Source of the DNA: an uncultured Bacteroidales bacterium
GTDB lineage: Bacteria; Bacteroidota; Bacteroidia; Bacteroidales; UBA932
Assembly: GCA_946403855.1 (NCBI GenBank)
Contig: CAMJBH010000001.1
Coordinates: 62,001-126,000, forward strand
Direction: 5' to 3'
Length of the DNA: 64,000 nt
In this document: in pieces, positions 1 through 9,343 of the stretch
Layout of the letters: each line of letters begins with the position of its first letter
Numbering within the stretch: position 1 is the stretch's first letter
The notes under the pieces: model-generated
Told to the model about the DNA's origin: nothing
Database searches by the model: none
Seen by the model: the letters and a program-made list of their open reading frames with translations, nothing else
Translations under genes and position numbers: made by a program

Positions 1-117
1 CTTACCGGTGATGGTCACCGTCCTGTCCTGCGCCAGGATCTCAGACTGGCCGGAAACGGCCAGAAGAGCACAGAGCGCTGCTACGGACAATAATATTTTA
101 TGGAACAAATTACTCAT
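1..117 (-). CDS. N-terminus of an exported TonB-receptor-like protein (partial)
   Basis: The 39 visible codons start at an ATG and run off the left edge. They encode a signal peptide (Lys7, hydrophobic run at residues 8-21, cleavage probably near ILAQ) followed by DRTVTITGK. That ending is how the carboxypeptidase-like regulatory domain at the front of SusC-type receptors usually begins. The start lies 11 bases after the stop of the lipoprotein upstream, so it should be the next gene of the same minus-strand transcript. A SusC-like receptor is the likely identity, but an outer-membrane protein carrying only the regulatory domain is possible. Confidence 0.5.
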   Translation of the reverse strand, partial: MSNLFHKILLSVAALCALLAVSGQSEILAQDRTVTITGK

Positions 118-128
118 CTTCGTAAGGA

Positions 129-1190
129 TTATTCGTTAGACACTTCGGCTGCCGGACCGAGCAGATTGTCCTTTCCGCTCCCTCCATTGGCAATCCAGAG
201 GTCCTCGTCGCCGTTTTTCTCGACAATCCTGCGCATGTAGAAATTGTCTATGAAAATGCGGTTAGGAGCGCCTGCAGACGCCGAAGGATTACCCGCCGTG
301 ATGCGGATACGGGTATTTCCGGTGAAAGGATTGCTGTCGGAAGAAATGATTCCCAGGAGGAATTCAGAGCCCTTCCAGAAATCCGAAGGATAAAACTCCG
401 AGGCGGTGTCGGCATAGGGAGCTTCAAGCTCCATGCTGGTAGCCCCGTTGTCGCGGAACACTCCGCCGTCCAGGATTTCCACCTTGAGTTTATTTGCATC
501 GCGCACACCGTCTATGTCGGTATAGGCCACGGCGCGGAATGACACCACTACGAGAGAGTCGCTGCGGATTGCTTCATAATAAGGAGAATAAATGCTTGCT
601 CCGCGACCGGTCTCGTCGCCCAGCATGAGGAAGCCGTTCTTGCCGTAAACCGCAGCGTCGTCTTCCTGTACCCAGCCGCGGGTCTTGTCGTTGTTGATCC
701 ACTGTGAGTACACGGTGCCGTCGATCTTGCGGGGATCGGATGTACCGTACTTACTCCAAGAGAAATCGCTTGCGACAGGGGTAAGAAGTCCCTGGTGCAC
801 TGTAATGAATGCGCCCAGCTGCAGGCTTGGTGCGGTGAGCATCAGCGTCCCGGTCCTTCTGGTATAATAACCATAGGTAGAACGGGGCCGGAAATTAAGA
901 GTAAGCGAATACAAATCATCGCCTTTCTTTTCCACGCTGGCCACAGATGCCCAAGGAGTGCTTTGGTCATCTTGCCACTGAGCCTGGAATTCCACGTTTG
1001 AACGCACCGTGAAGGTGGCGCTGCCACCGACCACGGGGACGCTCACCAGCGTGGTTGGTTCTTCGTCGTCGGCATTGATATAAAAATCAATATACTCCTT
1101 GCGGAAGACTTCGCCTGAGTCTTTATTGCAAGATAAAAGACACAGGCAAGTCAGAGCCAGGAGCAAACCGACAGCTTTTGTTTTAGTCAT
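129..1190 (-). CDS. BACON-like surface lipoprotein
   Basis: This is a 353-residue predicted lipoprotein with signal MTKTKAVGLLLALTCLCLLSC and lipid-attachment Cys21. Residues about 45-135 look like a BACON-type beta domain: a VPVVGGSATFTVRS strand, a W.SV segment, and a closing ITVHQG, the usual end of such domains. The rest is a beta-rich region with no motif I recognise, possibly jelly-roll and carbohydrate-binding. It sits 18 bases after the phosphatase-domain lipoprotein and 11 bases before a TonB-receptor-like start, so it probably belongs to a nutrient-uptake locus. The specific ligand cannot be read from the sequence. Confidence 0.6.
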   Translation of the reverse strand: MTKTKAVGLLLALTCLCLLSCNKDSGEVFRKEYIDFYINADDEEPTTLVSVPVVGGSATFTVRSNVEFQAQWQDDQSTPWASVASVEKKGDDLYSLTLNFRPRSTYGYYTRRTGTLMLTAPSLQLGAFITVHQGLLTPVASDFSWSKYGTSDPRKIDGTVYSQWINNDKTRGWVQEDDAAVYGKNGFLMLGDETGRGASIYSPYYEAIRSDSLVVVSFRAVAYTDIDGVRDANKLKVEILDGGVFRDNGATSMELEAPYADTASEFYPSDFWKGSEFLLGIISSDSNPFTGNTRIRITAGNPSASAGAPNRIFIDNFYMRRIVEKNGDEDLWIANGGSGKDNLLGPAAEVSNE

Positions 1191-1208
1191 AATGATAAAT
1201 TTATATGG

Positions 1209-3689
1209 TTAAAGATTAAAATCGATCAAAATCGGCCTGTGGTCCGATGGATCATAAAATGAAGGTACATAAGTACTTGGGCTCTGCGTCATCCATTTAT
1301 CGCCAAGCACCAGGGCATTCACCACTTTGTCCATCAGCGGAGTGGAAACATACACATAGTCGATCCTCGACGCTCCGCCTGTGGTGGAAACGTAGTTTTT
1401 GGTAGGAGGATAGCATTCATAAATGACGTCGTGAAGAGACGTGGTGTTGAGGATTTCATCCTGGGCGAGAAGCCTTGTGTCGTTGGCCGGATATTTCAAA
1501 TACCAATTGTCCAGCCTGGAGCGGGAATTAAGGTCTCCGAGAAGTATCCAGTCGGTCACGCCCGAGTAATCCGGGGAATTAACCGTGCGGGAGAGGATAT
1601 ACCGCATCTCAAACTGGCGGTAATAGTCGCCTTCATGGGCTTCGGTGCTCTTCTCACGGTAGGCCGAAGTGACCCCGTATCCGTAGGACTGAGGCCAGAG
1701 GTGGCCGGTGACAAAACTCAGGACCTTTCCGTTGACATCCACCTGATGCAAAGCTGCGCCGTGGGAAACAGGGTTGTTGGCCACATTGGAATTGGTGATC
1801 TTCAGCACCGTGGTGATAGGATACTTGGAAGTAATTTCCTGAGGATAGTTGTCCCTGAAGCCTCCCAATGCGGAGTAATTGTGTCCGTACCTGGCAGCGA
1901 GAGAGGCCCATCCGGAAGGCAGGAAACGCAGGGCTGTACTCTGCGAAGTGTTGGTGTTGTCCTTGTAGATGGAGGATGCCTCGCACCATACGCAGATGTC
2001 GGGATCGTACTTCTTCACGAAGGCCACGAAGTTGTTGTAGTTGTTGGCCTGGTCGGACCACATACCGTTCTGGATATTCCAGTACAGGAGCCTCAGGTTG
2101 CCTTTGCGGACTGCATCTGCGGTGTGGCGTACGGTGATGTCGTCAAGATAGAAGCCATGGACGGTAGCAGTGTTTGGATCTGCCCCCGCGAAATAAAGAT
2201 ACGTGCCGTCGGTGGCGTTGGAGGCGGTAAGCTTGGCGGTGTGCCAGGTCTTTTCCACAACGGCCGAAGAAGGAATGGTGACTTTGGTCCTGCCTATCGT
2301 AACCAGCGACGAACTGGCGGAATAGGTGATCTCGGCGCCGATGTCCTGACCATCCACCTGCAGGGAAGTGATATAACCGGCATTTACGAGTTCGAAGAGA
2401 AGATCGTCTCCGGCGCCGTTCTGGAAACAGAACTTGAACTCCACGGTTATGTCCGCAAGTCCGTTCACATTTGTAATGGCTCCCGTCTGCATGACCCCGC
2501 GGGACTTGTTGCCCTCGCCGGAGCCGACCGCCATGACGCCCTGGTATTCCTGGCAGCGGAATAAATAGCGCCAGGAGCTGAAATTGCGGCTGGCAATGTA
2601 GGAGTCTGACATGACATGGGAAGTACCGACCCATTTGCCGCTCACGTCGGCCCATGTGTTGGACTGGATAAAGCCGGTTCCCGGCATGTCGCACGGAACG
2701 GAAGCAAATGCATCGGAATAACCGTTTCGCTGCGTTCCGCCATTGGGGTCGATCTTGGAGGCGTCGGGAGCATATCCCTTGGTCCTTTCGCCGCCCATGA
2801 TATTACCTCCCCAGACACAGTTGTCAAAGCCTTCGTACCACACCAGATCGGCATCGGGAGCATATTCGAAATCTATGCTGACAGGTTTGCCGGGGGTGAG
2901 GGTTCCGGGCGTGACAGTCTTGCGGGCCATGCGGTGATCGGAACCGCACACAGTTATTTCCAGGCCCTTCGACAGTCCCGAAGGTGCCAGTATCACGGGA
3001 ACGGTCACCCCTTCCTGGCTCAAAGCCACGAAATTGCCGTTTTCCGTACAATTCACCACCGCGAAGTCAACCCCCTCAGTCATCTGCAAGGAAGCCTTGG
3101 AGGGCGAATAAACTGCCTTTCCTGCAAGCACTTCCCCGCCAAGCGACCTGACTTTTACGGAAGATATCTTGCCTGTCCCCTTGACCTTGATGGCCAGCAT
3201 AGATGCCGCCTCCTTGAAGACAAGCACGTTGCCGTTCGATTCGCTGTAGGAAGCATAGCGCGGATAGTCTTTGAAAGATGACTTGGTGCCGGACCAAAAC
3301 TGCGAATGAGGCACCACGAGATCCTTGTAGGCACTGCTGCCAAACCATTTGGCAGAGTTGCGGGTAAGCAAAACAGCATTATACACGTTATTCGACACCG
3401 CAGCCACGTCGGCATACCAGTTTCCGGCATCGTCGGGATAGAGTGTATAATCGGAGCCGTTGACGTTCACCTTGCATCCGGTAAAGTCGGAAGTTGGAAG
3501 GCCCAGCTGTTCCCGTATCGAAGAGGTGGACTCATAGTCCATATAGAAACGGACTTTCCCGTCCGTTTCGCTTATGGGAGCGCCTTTCCGGGATTCCTGT
3601 TCTTTTGCCGGATTATCCTTACCTGCAGGATCTTTGTCGCAGCAGACGGCAAGGAGAGATAGGGCAAGGATAAAAAAAAGCTTTTGCAT
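1209..3689 (-). CDS. Endonuclease/exonuclease/phosphatase-family lipoprotein (short paralog)
   Basis: This is an 826-residue predicted lipoprotein (Cys16 or Cys17 after LLAV). The N-terminal 280 residues are fimbrillin-like beta domains (GKVRFYMDYES). A jelly-roll-like section follows (LVWYEGFDNCVWGG), and the last 300 residues form an EEP domain. The EEP catalytic set is visible: Asn in YWNIQNGM, Glu in CVWCEAS, His in VTGHLWP, Asp/Asn in LLGDLNSR and Asp/His in SDHRP. Members of this fold hydrolyse phosphodiesters or phosphomonoesters; the substrate here is unknown. The protein is a tandem paralog of the next gene upstream, lacking that protein's first domain. It has its own consensus promoter and is probably anchored in the outer membrane. 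Confidence 0.75.
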   Translation of the reverse strand: MQKLFFILALSLLAVCCDKDPAGKDNPAKEQESRKGAPISETDGKVRFYMDYESTSSIREQLGLPTSDFTGCKVNVNGSDYTLYPDDAGNWYADVAAVSNNVYNAVLLTRNSAKWFGSSAYKDLVVPHSQFWSGTKSSFKDYPRYASYSESNGNVLVFKEAASMLAIKVKGTGKISSVKVRSLGGEVLAGKAVYSPSKASLQMTEGVDFAVVNCTENGNFVALSQEGVTVPVILAPSGLSKGLEITVCGSDHRMARKTVTPGTLTPGKPVSIDFEYAPDADLVWYEGFDNCVWGGNIMGGERTKGYAPDASKIDPNGGTQRNGYSDAFASVPCDMPGTGFIQSNTWADVSGKWVGTSHVMSDSYIASRNFSSWRYLFRCQEYQGVMAVGSGEGNKSRGVMQTGAITNVNGLADITVEFKFCFQNGAGDDLLFELVNAGYITSLQVDGQDIGAEITYSASSSLVTIGRTKVTIPSSAVVEKTWHTAKLTASNATDGTYLYFAGADPNTATVHGFYLDDITVRHTADAVRKGNLRLLYWNIQNGMWSDQANNYNNFVAFVKKYDPDICVWCEASSIYKDNTNTSQSTALRFLPSGWASLAARYGHNYSALGGFRDNYPQEITSKYPITTVLKITNSNVANNPVSHGAALHQVDVNGKVLSFVTGHLWPQSYGYGVTSAYREKSTEAHEGDYYRQFEMRYILSRTVNSPDYSGVTDWILLGDLNSRSRLDNWYLKYPANDTRLLAQDEILNTTSLHDVIYECYPPTKNYVSTTGGASRIDYVYVSTPLMDKVVNALVLGDKWMTQSPSTYVPSFYDPSDHRPILIDFNL

Positions 3690-3718
3690 TGTTAATTGGT
3701 TATTCTTTGGTTAATATG

Positions 3719-3750
3719 CAAAGCTAACCAAAAAACAGCAAAAAAGCAAA
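3719..3750 (-). promoter_or_regulatory. Bacteroidota-type promoter of the short EEP lipoprotein
   Basis: Read on the minus strand, the -33 element TTTG (3747-3750) and the -7 element TAGCTTTG (3719-3726) are exactly 20 bases apart. This matches the Bacteroidota sigma-A consensus. The start codon lies about 30 bases downstream at 3689. Confidence 0.7.
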
Positions 3751-3754
3751 GCTT

Positions 3755-6700
3755 TTATAAGTTAAAATCAACCACGATCGGACGGTGGTCAGAGGGCATT
3801 CTGAAAGAATCTACATAGGGGCTCTTGTCGCCCTGATAGTTCCACTGGTCCGCCAGGATAAAGGCGTTCACCACTTTGTCCATGAGGGCCGGAGACACGT
3901 AAACATAGTCTATTCTGCTGGTTCCGTAAGTGCTGGCCATGAAATTATCGGGGCCGGGATACAGTTCGGCGATGACATCTTTCATGTCTGTCTGCTGCAG
4001 TATCACATCCTGGGTCAGGAAAGCGGTGTTGTTGGCAGCATAGCCGTAGGTTCCGTTGTCCAGGCGGGAACGCGAATTCATATCTCCGAGCAATATCCAG
4101 TCTTCGGAAGAATAGCTGGAGTTATTGATTGTCTTGTCGATAATGTACTGCATTTCAAACTGGCGATAATAGTCACCCTCGTGGGCCGAAGTACTGGCCG
4201 CCTGATTTGCAGAAGGCACCCCGTATCCATACGACTGCGGCCACATGTGACATGTGACGAAACGCAGATTGTGCCCGTTCACAGCTATTTGCTGTATTGC
4301 CGCCCCGTGGGCTACAGGTTTGCCGGAGACATCGGTATTGGTGATTTTAAGCAGTGTAGAGACTGGATATTTAGATGTTATTTCCTGAGGGAAATTGTCT
4401 CTGTGTCCCCCGAGTGCTGAATAATTGTGGCCGTAACGCTTTGCCAGTGCGGGCCAGTTACCAGGCAGATACCTGTCGGAACTGGGAGCTGAAGTATAAG
4501 TGTTGTCCTTGTAGATGGAAGATGCCTCGCACCACACGCACACATCGGGATCGTATTTTTTCACAAACGCCACGAAACTGTCGTAATTGTACGGCTGGTC
4601 ATACCACATGCCGTTCTGGATATTCCAGTACATCACCCGCAGGTTCCCTTTGCGGGAAGTGCCGGGCACGGCCCGTATGGTCAGATCGTCGATCCAGAAT
4701 CCGCGCACTCCGTAGGAGGAACTTGCCGACCTGAGGTCCAACAGAGTAGCGTCAGTGGCATTGCTGACGCTAAGTTGCACGCTGTGCCACTCCTTGGCCG
4801 ACGCCACCGACGCAGGTATGCTGAACAAGCTTCTGGAGTATTTGGCTTCGCAGTAATTGGACTTGTAGGTAAGGGTGAGCGGCGGCACGTCTTCTCCGTC
4901 CAGTTTGCAGCCGGTCACGTAGCCTGCATTGAGCAGCTGCACTATCAGACCGGAGTCATTGTAACCCGGCTGGAGGCAGAATCTGAACGAAACCGTAAGG
5001 TCGGTGACGCTGGGGATATTCCTCAGGAACGGGGTGCGCAATACACCCCGGTAATTATTGCCGGTGCCCACGGAAAGGTAGCCCGGACGCTCCTGGCAAC
5101 GTGTCATATAAGTCCAGTCAGCAATGTTGCGGCTGGCCACGTATGAGTCGCTGACGGCATGCACGTCACCCACCACGGTGCCATCTGCAGTGCCGGTCTG
5201 GATGAACCCGATACCGGGGTTGGAATAGGCCACCGGAACGGCCGAATCTTCATAGCCGCTGCGTGTCAGGCCGCCGGAACTGTTGATCACGGCATCGTCC
5301 GGAGCAAAGCCCACGGAGCCCTCTCCGGCCATGATATCGCCGCCCCAGACGAAATTGTCGAAGCCCTCGTAGAACAGAAGGTTCCCGTCCGGCGCCCAGT
5401 TCAAGGGAACACTAAACACCTGACCGGCTTTTACCGACGCGGAGGTGAGACTCACTCGCACCATCTTATGGGTGGAATCGCATACCGTAATTTCCAAGCC
5501 TTCGGAATAGTTTCCCGGGCTTATCAACACGGGCACGGATACTGTGCCGCCCCCAAGAGGCACGAAGTTTCCCTGGTCGGTGCAATTCACAACTGCCCAG
5601 TCGAACCCCTCCGAAAGCGAGAGCCCGTTTTCTGCGCCGAACGAAGCCAGGCCGCCCAGCTTTTCGCCGCCTTTGGCTCTTACCTTAACGGAACTGATGG
5701 ATGCATCTCCGCTGATTTTCACGTTTACAACCGCAAGACAGTCGGAAAAATCGAGCACATTGCCCATTTCGGGGCTCCAGTTCAGATATCTGGGATATGA
5801 AGCATAAGCGCCAGATGTAGTCTTCCAGAATTGGGAATACGGGACAACAATATCATCGAATACGTCTTCGCCGTACCAACGTTCGGAAGAAGGAGGGATG
5901 AGGGCCGCCGTGTAGCGTCCGTCAGCAGATGAAGGGACCTCGACATAGAGGCGTCCTTCCCCGTCTTCCATGACGTCGCAGTCCGAGCCGTTAATGTTGA
6001 CTCTGCATGCTCCGGGATCGATTTCTCCGGCGCCCAGCACAGAGGCCAAAGCATTGCTTGCAGATACGTAGAAGCGCACTTTTCCGTCCGACGGAGTCAC
6101 GGAATTCAAACCGTCGAACACTCCGAAGGTGCCTCTTTTGATTGTCCTGGCCCGGCTGGAAACAAGCTTTGAATCCGGCACGGCCCCCTGGTGGCGCAAG
6201 GTCACGCTCATGCCTTCCGAAAGGCTTACGGGATAGAGTAGTGCGTAATAGTATTTTCCGGGCACGAAACCACCCGACGGCGCATTCAGCACAATCTCTC
6301 CGAAACCATCTGTAACTTCCTGAAGCACAGGGACTCCGTCTTGGAGTACGAATGCAGCCTTGCCGGCCAGTTGCTCTCCTGCCTGTCCTTTAATGATTAT
6401 CGAAGTCACCCCCTCTTCGGCTATCGAAAACCGGATACCTCCAGCCACGTTGCGGAAGTGCATAATATTCCCTTCCGCCACTGCTATCGTCGGGCTCAAA
6501 TCGGTATCGAAAGTGCCTTCGACAGCTTGCTGCTCTGCCGGGAGGAAAGTCGTGAAAACGCCATCCTGCGACACCGCAGCATATTCGCTTGCCGGATAAA
6601 TGCCATAGTAGGTCCCGGCTTCGGCAGCAACACCACGGAACACGGCGACAGGGCCCGGTTCCGTTTCCTGACTCACGAACTCAGCCGCCTGTGAGCCTGC

Positions 6701-6916
6701 GCCGGCAAAAACGGAAATCTTGTCTCCTACAAGCCACCATACTCCCTTTCCATCGGGCTGCAGTGCTGTTTTTGACGCAGGAACGGAGCCTTCCCGTTCC
6801 GCCCTAAAAGACAATTCCACAATGGCTGGAGCATCTTTCTCCGCTTCTTTCCGACAAGCGGAAAAAGCGATGGCAGACACCATGGCCAGGCTAAAGAACA
6901 CAGTCAGTTTTTTCAT
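3755..6916 (-). CDS. Endonuclease/exonuclease/phosphatase-family lipoprotein with fimbrillin-like N-terminus (long paralog)
   Basis: This is a 1053-residue predicted lipoprotein (Cys21 after AFSA). Residues about 30-270 form a fimbrillin-like domain with the typical SKTAL, W..GD.IS.F and GTYYGIYPAS features. A second domain (GKVRFYVSASNA) and a jelly-roll-like region (LLFYEGFDNFVWGG) follow. The EEP domain starts near residue 756, with its catalytic residues kept: YWNIQNGM, CEAS, VTCHMWP, LLGDMNSR and PSDHRP. Its EEP part is very similar to the downstream paralog. The ATG overlaps the pcrA stop as ATGA, which implies translational coupling to a DNA-repair helicase, an odd partner. The substrate is unknown: extracellular nucleic acid, phospholipid headgroup and sugar phosphate are all possible. 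Confidence 0.75.
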   Translation of the reverse strand: MKKLTVFFSLAMVSAIAFSACRKEAEKDAPAIVELSFRAEREGSVPASKTALQPDGKGVWWLVGDKISVFAGAGSQAAEFVSQETEPGPVAVFRGVAAEAGTYYGIYPASEYAAVSQDGVFTTFLPAEQQAVEGTFDTDLSPTIAVAEGNIMHFRNVAGGIRFSIAEEGVTSIIIKGQAGEQLAGKAAFVLQDGVPVLQEVTDGFGEIVLNAPSGGFVPGKYYYALLYPVSLSEGMSVTLRHQGAVPDSKLVSSRARTIKRGTFGVFDGLNSVTPSDGKVRFYVSASNALASVLGAGEIDPGACRVNINGSDCDVMEDGEGRLYVEVPSSADGRYTAALIPPSSERWYGEDVFDDIVVPYSQFWKTTSGAYASYPRYLNWSPEMGNVLDFSDCLAVVNVKISGDASISSVKVRAKGGEKLGGLASFGAENGLSLSEGFDWAVVNCTDQGNFVPLGGGTVSVPVLISPGNYSEGLEITVCDSTHKMVRVSLTSASVKAGQVFSVPLNWAPDGNLLFYEGFDNFVWGGDIMAGEGSVGFAPDDAVINSSGGLTRSGYEDSAVPVAYSNPGIGFIQTGTADGTVVGDVHAVSDSYVASRNIADWTYMTRCQERPGYLSVGTGNNYRGVLRTPFLRNIPSVTDLTVSFRFCLQPGYNDSGLIVQLLNAGYVTGCKLDGEDVPPLTLTYKSNYCEAKYSRSLFSIPASVASAKEWHSVQLSVSNATDATLLDLRSASSSYGVRGFWIDDLTIRAVPGTSRKGNLRVMYWNIQNGMWYDQPYNYDSFVAFVKKYDPDVCVWCEASSIYKDNTYTSAPSSDRYLPGNWPALAKRYGHNYSALGGHRDNFPQEITSKYPVSTLLKITNTDVSGKPVAHGAAIQQIAVNGHNLRFVTCHMWPQSYGYGVPSANQAASTSAHEGDYYRQFEMQYIIDKTINNSSYSSEDWILLGDMNSRSRLDNGTYGYAANNTAFLTQDVILQQTDMKDVIAELYPGPDNFMASTYGTSRIDYVYVSPALMDKVVNAFILADQWNYQGDKSPYVDSFRMPSDHRPIVVDFNL

Positions 6917-9270
6917 TTCGCAAGGCGCATTTTTGCATATTTAAGCAGCAGGAGTTTTTCTCCCAAGTCATCGAAACGGACCCTGGCTTTCAGTTCAGGG
7001 ACCTTGCCGGTAATCTCCAGTATTTCACCGAAGCCGAAGCGGTTGTGTTCTATCCGCTGGCCGGTGCGGAACTCGGTCATGGGCAGCGGGACGAAGTTCG
7101 GATCAACAGCCGCGGGAGCATGAGCCGCGGCGGCGGAGGGAGCAGGGACGCCCTGATGGGCGTGGCCGCCCGTGGCCGCGTGAACGGGAGGGGTCCATCG
7201 TTCGCGATGGGAGGGATTGGAGCGAAGCGGAAACCCGTTCAAGGCGTCCCTGCTCCCTCCGAAGCCCTCATTTTCTTCCTCAATAGGACGCTCAAGGTAG
7301 CGGCTGTCAATCTCCCGCAGGAACCTCGACGGCGAATTGCTCTCGTGACGTCCGTTCCTCATGCGGGTACCGGCATAAGACAGGGTCACCGCCTTGCCGG
7401 CGCGCGTGATTGCCACGTAAAAGAGCCGGCGCTCTTCTTCTATATCTCTCTGGCTGAGCAACATAGACTGGCTTGGAAAAAGGTTCTCTTCCATTCCTGT
7501 CACGAAAACGTAGGGGAACTCCAGGCCCTTGGCCGAGTGTACCGTCATCAGGGCCACTTTGTTGTTGGTGTCCTCATCGTCGGTAATGTCCACGTTGCTC
7601 AGAAGGGACACATTCTCCAGGAAATCGTCAAGCGTGAACAGGTCCTCGGCGCCTTCGGCTTCGTCCCGCCTCTCTTCTTCGAATGCCGCCACGGAATTCA
7701 CAAGCTCCTCGACATTGGCAAAACGGGTCATGCCTTCGATGGAAGTATCTGATTTATAGAGCTCATAGAGACCGCTCCGGTCTGCGATCTGGCGGGCCAG
7801 GTCGAATGCCCCCATGGTCTTGACCAACTGGTTGAGCGAATCGATCATGGCGCAGAAAGTGCGTATCTTCTGAACCGCGGCGGTCCTGAGCCCGTAGCCT
7901 TCCAGACCATCTGCAAATGCCGCCCGGAACAGCGTCGTACCCAGTTCCCTGGCAGCCTGTTCGAGGGCTTTTACAGACGTATCACCAATGGCTCTCGCCG
8001 GCTTGTTGACCACACGCTTGAAAGACTCGTCGTCGAGCGGATTCACCACTAGCTTGAAGTAGGCCATCATATCTTTGACCTCCGCCCTTTCGAAGAAAGA
8101 ATTGCCGGAGTAGATGATGTACGGAATGTTGCGGCGCCTCAGCTGTTCCTCCAGCGCACGCGACTGGGCGTTGGTACGGTAGAGGATGGCAAAATCCTGA
8201 TATGCAGCGCCATCGGTGCGCATGCGTTTCTGAATGGAGGACACAATCTCCACCGCTTCATCCTGTTCCGTATATGCCTGTATAAGGTGCAGTTTCTCGC
8301 CGGGGTCGCCGTCTGCAAAACACTTCTTGGGGATGCGCCCGGCATTGTGCTCTATCACGGAATTGGCCGCTTCCACTATGGTGGGCGTACTGCGATAGTT
8401 GCGTTCGAGACGGAACAATTTGCATTCGGGATAATCTTTCCTGAAGTTCAGGATATTCTGTATCTGGGCGCCACGGAAGGCGTAGATGGACTGGGAATCG
8501 TCCCCCACGACGCAGATATTGTGATGCCCGGAAGAAAGTTTCTTGATTATGATGTACTGAGCCACATTGGTGTCCTGGTACTCATCTACCATAATGTAGG
8601 AGAAACGGGATGAGATGTCCCGGAGGGCCTGCGGATTGTCCCGCAGCAGGATGTTCATGTTGACCAGAATGTCGTCGAAGTCCATCACCCCGGACTGCTT
8701 GAGACGCTGCTGATAACGCTCATACACATCCACAAGGCGCGGACGTCGTGAATGGGTGTCGGCAATAATCGCATTTCTGTCGGCCTTGTACGCACTCACC
8801 GTAATGAGGTTGTTCTTGGCATTGGAAATGCGGGACAGCACGTCCCTTGGCTTATAGACGGAATCGTCCAGGTTCAACTCTTTCACCACGGCTTTCACCG
8901 CAGAGACGGAGTCGCTCTGGTCGTATATGGTAAACTCCCGGGGGTAGCCCAGGCTTTCAGAATAATCCCGCAGGAATCGGATGAATACAGAGTGGAACGT
9001 TCCCATCACCAGCTTCCTGGCCTTGTATGCCCCCACCATGAGCCCTATCCTCTCCTTCATCTCCCCCGCTGCTTTTTTGGTGAATGTCAGGGCCAGGACC
9101 CTTGAAGGATCCACCCCTCCGGCCAAAAGATAGGCTACCCGGCTGGTAAGCACCCGGGTTTTGCCCGAACCGGCGCCGGCAACAATCAACACAGGACCTT
9201 CAACACACTGGACCGCCTTGCTCTGCTCCTCATTCAGTCCGTCCAGAATAGCACGCACATTGTTCTCCAT
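6913..9270 (-). CDS. pcrA: UvrD/PcrA-type DNA helicase
   Basis: This is a 785-residue superfamily 1A 3'-5' helicase of repair and replication restart. Visible motifs are Walker A GAGSGKT, Walker B/DExx DEYQDTN, motif III GDDSQSIYAFRGA, motif V TVHSAKGLEFP and motif VI VAITRA. The C-terminal PcrA/UvrD Tudor-like segment (RFGFGEILEITG) follows a low-complexity linker. The frame stays open upstream to 9717, but that part is antisense to nqrA and has no family similarity. The ATG at 9270 gives MENNVRAILDGLN, the normal family start. Linker residues 671-712 are encoded by a large palindromic element. The stop overlaps the next gene as ATGA. Confidence 0.95.
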   Translation of the reverse strand: MENNVRAILDGLNEEQSKAVQCVEGPVLIVAGAGSGKTRVLTSRVAYLLAGGVDPSRVLALTFTKKAAGEMKERIGLMVGAYKARKLVMGTFHSVFIRFLRDYSESLGYPREFTIYDQSDSVSAVKAVVKELNLDDSVYKPRDVLSRISNAKNNLITVSAYKADRNAIIADTHSRRPRLVDVYERYQQRLKQSGVMDFDDILVNMNILLRDNPQALRDISSRFSYIMVDEYQDTNVAQYIIIKKLSSGHHNICVVGDDSQSIYAFRGAQIQNILNFRKDYPECKLFRLERNYRSTPTIVEAANSVIEHNAGRIPKKCFADGDPGEKLHLIQAYTEQDEAVEIVSSIQKRMRTDGAAYQDFAILYRTNAQSRALEEQLRRRNIPYIIYSGNSFFERAEVKDMMAYFKLVVNPLDDESFKRVVNKPARAIGDTSVKALEQAARELGTTLFRAAFADGLEGYGLRTAAVQKIRTFCAMIDSLNQLVKTMGAFDLARQIADRSGLYELYKSDTSIEGMTRFANVEELVNSVAAFEEERRDEAEGAEDLFTLDDFLENVSLLSNVDITDDEDTNNKVALMTVHSAKGLEFPYVFVTGMEENLFPSQSMLLSQRDIEEERRLFYVAITRAGKAVTLSYAGTRMRNGRHESNSPSRFLREIDSRYLERPIEEENEGFGGSRDALNGFPLRSNPSHRERWTPPVHAATGGHAHQGVPAPSAAAAHAPAAVDPNFVPLPMTEFRTGQRIEHNRFGFGEILEITGKVPELKARVRFDDLGEKLLLLKYAKMRLAK
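7135..7260. repeat. GC-rich inverted-repeat element lying in frame inside pcrA
   Basis: Perfect 18-bp inverted arms (7135-7152 and 7243-7260) flank a GC-rich core with an inner hairpin (CCATCG TTCG CGATGG, 7195-7210). Core bases 7186-7220 match 29 of 35 positions of the reverse complement of 15184-15218, inside the intergenic element after nqrF. It adds no stop codon and encodes the variable linker of the helicase. Confidence 0.6.
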
Positions 9271-9273
9271 AAT

Positions 9274-9310
9274 GGTGCGAAAATACAAAAAAAAGTGGTA
9301 TCTTCGCACC
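9274..9310. promoter_or_regulatory. Symmetric divergent promoter/operator between pcrA and nqrA
   Basis: Arms GGTGCGAAAATAC (9274-9286) and GTATCTTCGCACC (9298-9310) are inverted repeats with one mismatch. Each arm contains a near-consensus -7 box: TATTTTCG on the minus strand toward pcrA and TATCTTCG on the plus strand toward nqrA. This could be two back-to-back promoters, a regulator site, or both. Confidence 0.45.
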
Positions 9311-9343
9311 GCATTTACGTAAATTATTATAACCAACCATAAA

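Noticed and set aside
1431..2564. A 377-codon plus-strand frame opposite the short EEP lipoprotein
   Set aside because: It is antisense to a well-supported gene, and its translation shows no family motif or signal.
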